The notes under the pieces are model-generated. The model ran no database searches. It was not told where the DNA came from and was given only the letters and a program-made list of their open reading frames with translations. From Pseudomonas sp. B33.4 (GTDB lineage: Bacteria; Pseudomonadota; Gammaproteobacteria; Pseudomonadales; Pseudomonadaceae), in the NCBI RefSeq assembly GCF_034555375.1, contig NZ_CP140706.1, forward strand, positions 4,703,001 through 4,767,000: a stretch of DNA of 64,000 nt, read 5' to 3'. This document shows positions 60,069 through 64,000 of the stretch, one piece after another. Numbering within the stretch: the first letter of the stretch is position 1; each line of letters starts with the position of its first letter. The translations under genes were made by a program, and so were the position numbers.

Positions 60069-60818
60069 TTAGATTACCTTCGCTTCGTTTTTCAGTTTCT
60101 CGACCAGTTCAGCCACCGACTTGACCTTGATGCCAGCGCTGCGTGCAGCCGGCGCTTCGACTTTCAGGGTCTTGTTGGTGGAGGCGGTGGAAACGCCCAA
60201 AGCGTCCGGAGTCAGCACTTCAAGAGGCTTCTTCTTGGCTTTCATGATGTTTGGCAGAGACGCATAGCGCGGCTCATTCAAACGCAGGTCGGTGGTGACG
60301 ATTGCCGGCAGTTTCAGCGAAACAGTCTGCGCGCCGCCGTCGATTTCGCGAGTCACGGCAACGCTGTCGCCAGAGACTTCGACTTTCGAGGCGAACGTGC
60401 CCTGACCGTAGCCGCTCAGTGCCGCGAGCATCTGGCCGGTCTGGTTGTTGTCGCTGTCGATGGCCTGTTTGCCGAGGATCACCAGCTGCGGCTGTTCCTT
60501 GTCGACCACAGCCTTGAGCAGCTTGGCCACGGCGAGCGAGGTCAGATCTTCAGCGGATTCGACGAGGATGGCACGGTCGGCACCCAGAGCCAGTGCGGTA
60601 CGCAGTTGCTCCTGAGCGGTGGTCGGGCCGATGGAGACGACGACGATTTCAGTCGCAACACCTTTCTCTTTCAGGCGTACGGCTTCTTCCACTGCGATTT
60701 CGCAGAACGGGTTCATCGACATCTTGACGTTGGCGAGATCGACGCCGGAATTGTCCGCCTTGACGCGAACCTTGACGTTGTAATCCACAACGCGTTTGAC
60801 AGCTACAAGAACCTTCAT
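60069..60818 (-). CDS. etfB: Electron transfer flavoprotein subunit beta
   Basis: EtfB starts [14 protein letters not shown] with GAGGAATCC upstream and has 249 residues. Family marks are [63 protein letters not shown] and [29 protein letters not shown], which bind AMP and recognise partner dehydrogenases. It is the first gene of the etfBA operon, divergent from the ETF-QO gene. Confidence 0.97.
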   Translation of the reverse strand: MKVLVAVKRVVDYNVKVRVKADNSGVDLANVKMSMNPFCEIAVEEAVRLKEKGVATEIVVVSIGPTTAQEQLRTALALGADRAILVESAEDLTSLAVAKLLKAVVDKEQPQLVILGKQAIDSDNNQTGQMLAALSGYGQGTFASKVEVSGDSVAVTREIDGGAQTVSLKLPAIVTTDLRLNEPRYASLPNIMKAKKKPLEVLTPDALGVSTASTNKTLKVEAPAARSAGIKVKSVAELVEKLKNEAKVI

Positions 60819-61111
60819 GGATTCCTCGTTACTCTCCGGTGAAAAGAAAGTCGCCTAGGCGAACCTGGCGGTTGATGCTCATCAGGCTAAAAGGGCACCT
60901 CTAAAAACGCCGACTCGGGTGTCAGGTCGCTACACGCTGTGGGGACCTGCGACCGTTCGTCAGGGGTGACCGACGGGTCATTGATCTTCACGCGGTGTAA
61001 ACTGCGCGCCAGACTGCGCTGCGCATCACCTTCTACTGCCTGTGCCCTGTCTTTAGACGTGCTCTTGAAACCGCCAGTCTGCCTACGACGAGCGCAAAAC
61101 CGCCCGTATCT

Positions 61112-61137
61112 TGACCGGAACGCCTATTCCGGTCAAT
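61112..61137. promoter_or_regulatory. Perfect 10-bp inverted repeat in the etf divergent region
   Basis: TTGACCGGAA and TTCCGGTCAA flank CGCCTA. Its TTGACC could also be a -35 for etfBA on the minus strand, with CAAGAT 17 bp on as a weak -10. Confidence 0.45.
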
Positions 61138-61196
61138 ACAGCAAAATGACCATTCATAAGCCGCGCTTCTTTGATTTCTCTGGGCTGGAGCCAATT

Positions 61197-61210
61197 CAAA
61201 CAAACGTTTG
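61197..61210 (+). promoter_or_regulatory. PsrA-type operator CAAAC-N4-GTTTG
   Basis: CAAACAAACGTTTG fits the consensus G/CAAAC-N2-4-GTTTG/C described for PsrA, a TetR-family fatty-acid-responsive regulator of pseudomonads. It lies just upstream of the -35 of the ETF-QO promoter. Confidence 0.6.
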
Positions 61211-61212
61211 TA

Positions 61213-61241
61213 TTGGACGCTAGGAGTGGTGTAGATATAAT
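61213..61241 (+). promoter_or_regulatory. Sigma-70 promoter for the ETF-QO gene
   Basis: TTGGAC (61213-61218), 17-bp spacer and TATAAT (61236-61241) are near-consensus. Transcription would begin near 61248, about 120 bp before the GTG start. Confidence 0.75.
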
Positions 61242-61368
61242 GCGCCGCCTAGAGAGAAAGGTCAGTTCTCCAATATTCCCCTTGACGTTAACGTAAAGGA
61301 ATAGCGGATGCGACATCAAACCTCCAAATTAGAAAAAAAACTGTTGAGCCTTGAGTAGGAGATAGCCT

Positions 61369-63033
61369 GTGGAACGCGAATACATGGAATTCGACGTGGT
61401 CATCGTCGGTGCCGGCCCCGCTGGCCTGTCCGCCGCCTGCCGTCTGAAGCAGAAGGCCGCCGAAGCCGGTAAGGAAATCAGCGTCTGCGTGGTCGAAAAA
61501 GGCTCCGAAGTCGGCGCACACATCCTGTCCGGTGCCGTGTTCGAACCACGCGCTCTGAACGAATTGTTCCCGGACTGGAAAGAACTCGGCGCCCCGCTGA
61601 ACACGCCAGTCACCCGCGACGATATTTTCGTGCTGAAAAACGCCGAAAACGCGCAGAAAATTCCAGACCTCTTTGTGCCCAAGACCATGCACAACGAAGG
61701 CAACTACATCATCTCCCTCGGCAACCTGTGCCGCTGGCTGGCCCAACAGGCGGAGAACCTCGGCGTAGAAATCTACCCAGGCTTCGCCGCTCAGGAAGCG
61801 CTGATCGACGAACAAGGCGTGGTTCGCGGGATCATCACCGGTGATCTCGGCGTCGACCGTGAAGGCAATCCGAAAGAAGGCCTGTACACCCCGGGCATGG
61901 AGCTGCGAGGCAAATACACGCTGTTCGCCGAAGGCTGCCGTGGCCACATTGGTAAGCAATTGATCAAGCGCTACAACCTCGACAGCGATGCCGACGCCCA
62001 GCACTACGGCATCGGCCTGAAAGAAATCTGGGAAATCGACCCGGCCAAACACCAGCCAGGTTTGGTCGTCCACACCGCCGGCTGGCCGCTGGACATCATG
62101 GGCACCGAAAACACCGGTGGTTCGTTCCTCTATCACCTGGAAAACAACCAGGTGGTGGTCGGTCTGATCGTCGACCTGTCCTACAGCAACACCTACCTGT
62201 CGCCGTTCGACGAGTTTCAGCGCCTCAAGCATCACCCGGTGCTGGCTCAGTACCTTGAAGGCGGCAAGCGCATCAGCTACGGCGCTCGCGCGATCTGCAA
62301 AGGTGGCCTGAACTCGCTGCCGAAAATGGTCTTCAAGGGCGGCGCGCTGATCGGTTGCGATCTCGGCACCCTGAACTTCGCCAAGATCAAAGGCAGCCAC
62401 ACCGCGATGAAGTCGGGCATGCTCGCCGCTGAATCGGTGGCTGATGCATTGTTCGCGGAAAAGGACGGCACTGAAGAACTGACCACTTATGTGGACGCGT
62501 TCAAGAAGAGCTGGCTCTACGACGAACTGTTCGCCAGCCGCAACTTCGGCCCGGCGATCCACAAGTTCGGCGCCATCGTTGGCGGCGGTTTCAACTGGCT
62601 GGATCAGAACATCTTCGGCGGCAAACTGCCGTTCACCCTGCACGACACCAAGCCGGATTACGCTTGCCTCAAGCTCGCGGCCGACTGCAAGAAGATCGAC
62701 TATCCGAAGCCGGACGGCAAACTCAGCTTCGACAAACTCAGCTCGGTGTTCATCTCCGGTACCAACCATGAAGAAGAACAGCCGTGCCACCTGAAGCTGA
62801 CCGACCCGAGCATCCCGATCAGCAAGAACCTGCCGCTATACGACGAGCCGGCGCAGCGCTACTGCCCGGCCGGCGTGTACGAAGTGATCACCAAGGAAGA
62901 CGGCGAGAAGCGCTTCCAGATCAATGCCCAAAACTGCGTGCACTGCAAGACCTGTGACATCAAGGACCCTTCGCAGAACATCACCTGGGTCACGCCGGAA
63001 GGCGCTGGCGGCCCGACTTATCCGAACATGTAA
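61369..63033 (+). CDS. Electron transfer flavoprotein-ubiquinone oxidoreductase
   Basis: ETF-QO passes electrons from ETF to ubiquinone at the membrane. The GTG at 61369 follows TAGGAGATAGCC and matches homologues (MEREYMEFDVV). The 554 residues show the FAD site VVIVGAGPAGLSAACRLK (9-26), KGSEVGAHILSGAVF, the ubiquinone-binding middle part and a C-terminal [4Fe-4S] site with CVHCKTCDIKDPSQNITWVTPEGAGGPTYPNM. No true membrane helix is needed; it is monotopic. It is divergent from etfBA. Confidence 0.97.
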   Translation: MEREYMEFDVVIVGAGPAGLSAACRLKQKAAEAGKEISVCVVEKGSEVGAHILSGAVFEPRALNELFPDWKELGAPLNTPVTRDDIFVLKNAENAQKIPDLFVPKTMHNEGNYIISLGNLCRWLAQQAENLGVEIYPGFAAQEALIDEQGVVRGIITGDLGVDREGNPKEGLYTPGMELRGKYTLFAEGCRGHIGKQLIKRYNLDSDADAQHYGIGLKEIWEIDPAKHQPGLVVHTAGWPLDIMGTENTGGSFLYHLENNQVVVGLIVDLSYSNTYLSPFDEFQRLKHHPVLAQYLEGGKRISYGARAICKGGLNSLPKMVFKGGALIGCDLGTLNFAKIKGSHTAMKSGMLAAESVADALFAEKDGTEELTTYVDAFKKSWLYDELFASRNFGPAIHKFGAIVGGGFNWLDQNIFGGKLPFTLHDTKPDYACLKLAADCKKIDYPKPDGKLSFDKLSSVFISGTNHEEEQPCHLKLTDPSIPISKNLPLYDEPAQRYCPAGVYEVITKEDGEKRFQINAQNCVHCKTCDIKDPSQNITWVTPEGAGGPTYPNM

Positions 63034-63052
63034 GTCGAACCGCTGAACAACA

Positions 63053-63076
63053 AGGCTCCTGAATCGGGGCCTTTTT
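63053..63076 (+). terminator. Terminator after the ETF-QO gene
   Basis: AGGCTCC and GGGGCCT (63053-63059 and 63066-63072) pair with one mismatch, followed by TTTTG. Confidence 0.8.
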
Positions 63077-63109
63077 GTTGCCCAAAATTCCTCTAACACC
63101 ACAAAACAA

Positions 63110-63200
63110 CTGTAGGAGTGAGCCTGCTCGCGATAGCGGTGTGTCATTCGACATCATCGTCATAGACACACCGCTATCGCGAGCAGGCTCACTCCTACAG
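63110..63200. repeat. REP doublet with 36-bp perfect arms
   Basis: Perfect complementary arms at 63110-63145 and 63165-63200, starting CTGTAGGAGTGAGCCTGCTC and continuing into a GATAGCGGTGTGTC extension, with a 19-nt loop. It lies between the ETF-QO terminator and the convergent AraC gene. Confidence 0.9.
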
Positions 63201-63215
63201 GGGATCTGTGCAGGC

Positions 63216-64000
63216 TCAGGCAGCGCGCTCGTCACCCGGGCTGCGTTCGAAGTAGCGCTTGTATTCGCGACTGAACTGCGACGTGCTCTGATACCCCACC
63301 CGATGCGCCACCTGCGCCACACCCAGGCCTTCGGCGACCAACAACGTCTGCGCCTTCAACAAGCGCAAACGCTTCAAATACTGCACCGGCGACAACAACG
63401 TGCTGCGCTTGAAATGCTCATGAAACGTCGACACGCTCATGTTCGCGCAACCGGCCAGGGTCTCGACATTCAACGGCTCGGTGTAATGCGCATGCAGATG
63501 ACTGATCGACGCCGCCACCCGGGCGAACTGCCCTTGCTGCTCAACCAGTGCCCGCAACACGTCGGCCTGCGGCCCACGCAACGCCACGAACAACAACTCA
63601 CGCACCCGCGCCGGCCCGAGAATCTGGCATTCCAGCGGATCGTGCAGGCAACTGAGCAAACGTTCGACACAGCCACGCATGTCATCGTCGAGCACCACCG
63701 AGGTCATCGACTCCGGTGTCTGTGCCGGAATATGCCGACCTGGCGCCAGCCCCATGGCCAGCACCAGCTCACCAAGCAATACCCGATCAATCGCCACGGA
63801 CACCCCGAGCAACGGCGCATCCGGCAAGGCAAACGTCTCGCATTCGAACGGCACCGGCAGCGCCTGAATCAGGTAATGCCCGGCACCGTATTCCATGGTG
63901 CGCGGCCCGAGAAACGCCAGTTTGCTGCCCTGGGCGATGATCATCAGGCTCGGCTCATAGATGTGCGGGCCACGGGCGACGTCGCAACTGGCGCGCAACA
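63216..64000 (-). CDS. AraC-family transcriptional regulator, 5' end beyond the window
   Basis: About 261 codons are visible; the frame is open to the right edge. The N-terminal part has an AraC-type cupin-like region (GPHIYEPSLMIIAQGSKLAFLG, YGAGHYLIQALPVPFECETFALPDAPLLGVSVAIDR). The C-terminal ~110 residues hold two helix-turn-helix motifs: LNVETLAGCANMSVSTFHEHFKRSTLLSPVQYLKRLRLLKAQTLL and VAQVAHRVGYQSTSQFSREYKRYFERSPGD. Its effector and targets are unknown. It is convergent with ETF-QO. Confidence 0.92.
   Translation of the reverse strand, partial: LRASCDVARGPHIYEPSLMIIAQGSKLAFLGPRTMEYGAGHYLIQALPVPFECETFALPDAPLLGVSVAIDRVLLGELVLAMGLAPGRHIPAQTPESMTSVVLDDDMRGCVERLLSCLHDPLECQILGPARVRELLFVALRGPQADVLRALVEQQGQFARVAASISHLHAHYTEPLNVETLAGCANMSVSTFHEHFKRSTLLSPVQYLKRLRLLKAQTLLVAEGLGVAQVAHRVGYQSTSQFSREYKRYFERSPGDERAA

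Larger units (their letters stand above)
60819..61368. other. etfB to ETF-QO divergent intergenic region
   Basis: No gene in 550 bp. It holds a perfect inverted repeat (61112-61137), a PsrA-type box (61197-61210) and a strong sigma-70 promoter toward ETF-QO (61213-61241). The rest is a long etfB leader without visible structure. Confidence 0.5.

Noticed and set aside
60939..61223. A 94-codon plus-strand frame in the etf divergent region
   Set aside because: Cys/Arg-rich translation without ribosome site, overlapping the inverted repeat and PsrA-type box.
61288..62790. A 500-codon minus-strand open frame opposite ETF-QO
   Set aside because: Antisense to a clear enzyme gene and rich in Phe/Val/Asp by codon mirroring.

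Overview
The window is chromosomal DNA of a Pseudomonas, most likely the P. fluorescens group. I infer this from GC-rich codon use, the gyrA-serC-pheA-hisC-tyrA/aroA-cmk-rpsA-ihfB supraoperon with its TyrA-AroA fusion, the etfBA/ETF-QO, ubiG-mupP-yciK and NAGGN gene sets, and many pseudomonad REP-type inverted repeats between genes. No tRNA, rRNA, insertion sequence, integrase or CRISPR array was seen.

Layout. 1-2000 is the AT-richer edge of a probable O-antigen/LPS cluster: two family-2 glycosyltransferases and a frame-broken membrane-protein-like remnant. 2077-14321 is a long minus-strand block, gyrA, serC, pheA, hisC, tyrA-aroA, cmk, rpsA, a small lipoprotein, ihfB and lapA. It joins serine and aromatic amino-acid synthesis to nucleotide, translation, gyrase and DNA-bending genes. 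14756-19502 holds divergent mtnA and an MTA/SAH deaminase, then ubiG, mupP (peptidoglycan recycling) and yciK. 19864-24229 has a diguanylate cyclase, a TenA/PqqC-like protein and a membrane GGDEF-EAL protein. 24431-31882 has an ABC exporter, a DsbA-like protein and trhO in one operon, then bolA, a DUF2059 protein, fumC, an EamA transporter and a 64-aa protein. 32018-36970 has a thiolase, polyphosphate:AMP phosphotransferase and mnmC.

36974-43868 is the most unusual accessory locus. A 1603-aa toxin-like protein with leucine-rich repeats and a C-terminal NEL-type E3 ubiquitin-ligase-like domain (Cys1399-x-Asp1401) is transcribed away from a 580-aa paralogue of its N-terminal part, across an AT-rich 340-bp region with two related palindromes. 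44035-48866 is the NAGGN osmolyte operon (amidotransferase, synthetase, M42 peptidase). 49068-56844 carries small conserved genes (yheU, a csrA paralogue, ynfA, DUF3309), an SDR, an LTA-synthase/OpgB-like sulfatase, a START protein, a YkgJ protein, a periplasmic basic protein and a MocR regulator. 57047-59055 is an envelope operon (solute-binding protein, DUF4398 lipoprotein, OmpA-like lipoprotein). 59137-63033 holds etfBA and, divergently, ETF-ubiquinone oxidoreductase, separated by 550 bp with a PsrA-type box, a strong sigma-70 promoter and a perfect 10-bp inverted repeat. An AraC regulator runs off the right edge.

Assignments rest on reading sequence motifs and family knowledge; no database search was run. 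Starts were moved inward from the longest open frame wherever a Shine-Dalgarno sequence or conserved family N-terminus supported it.
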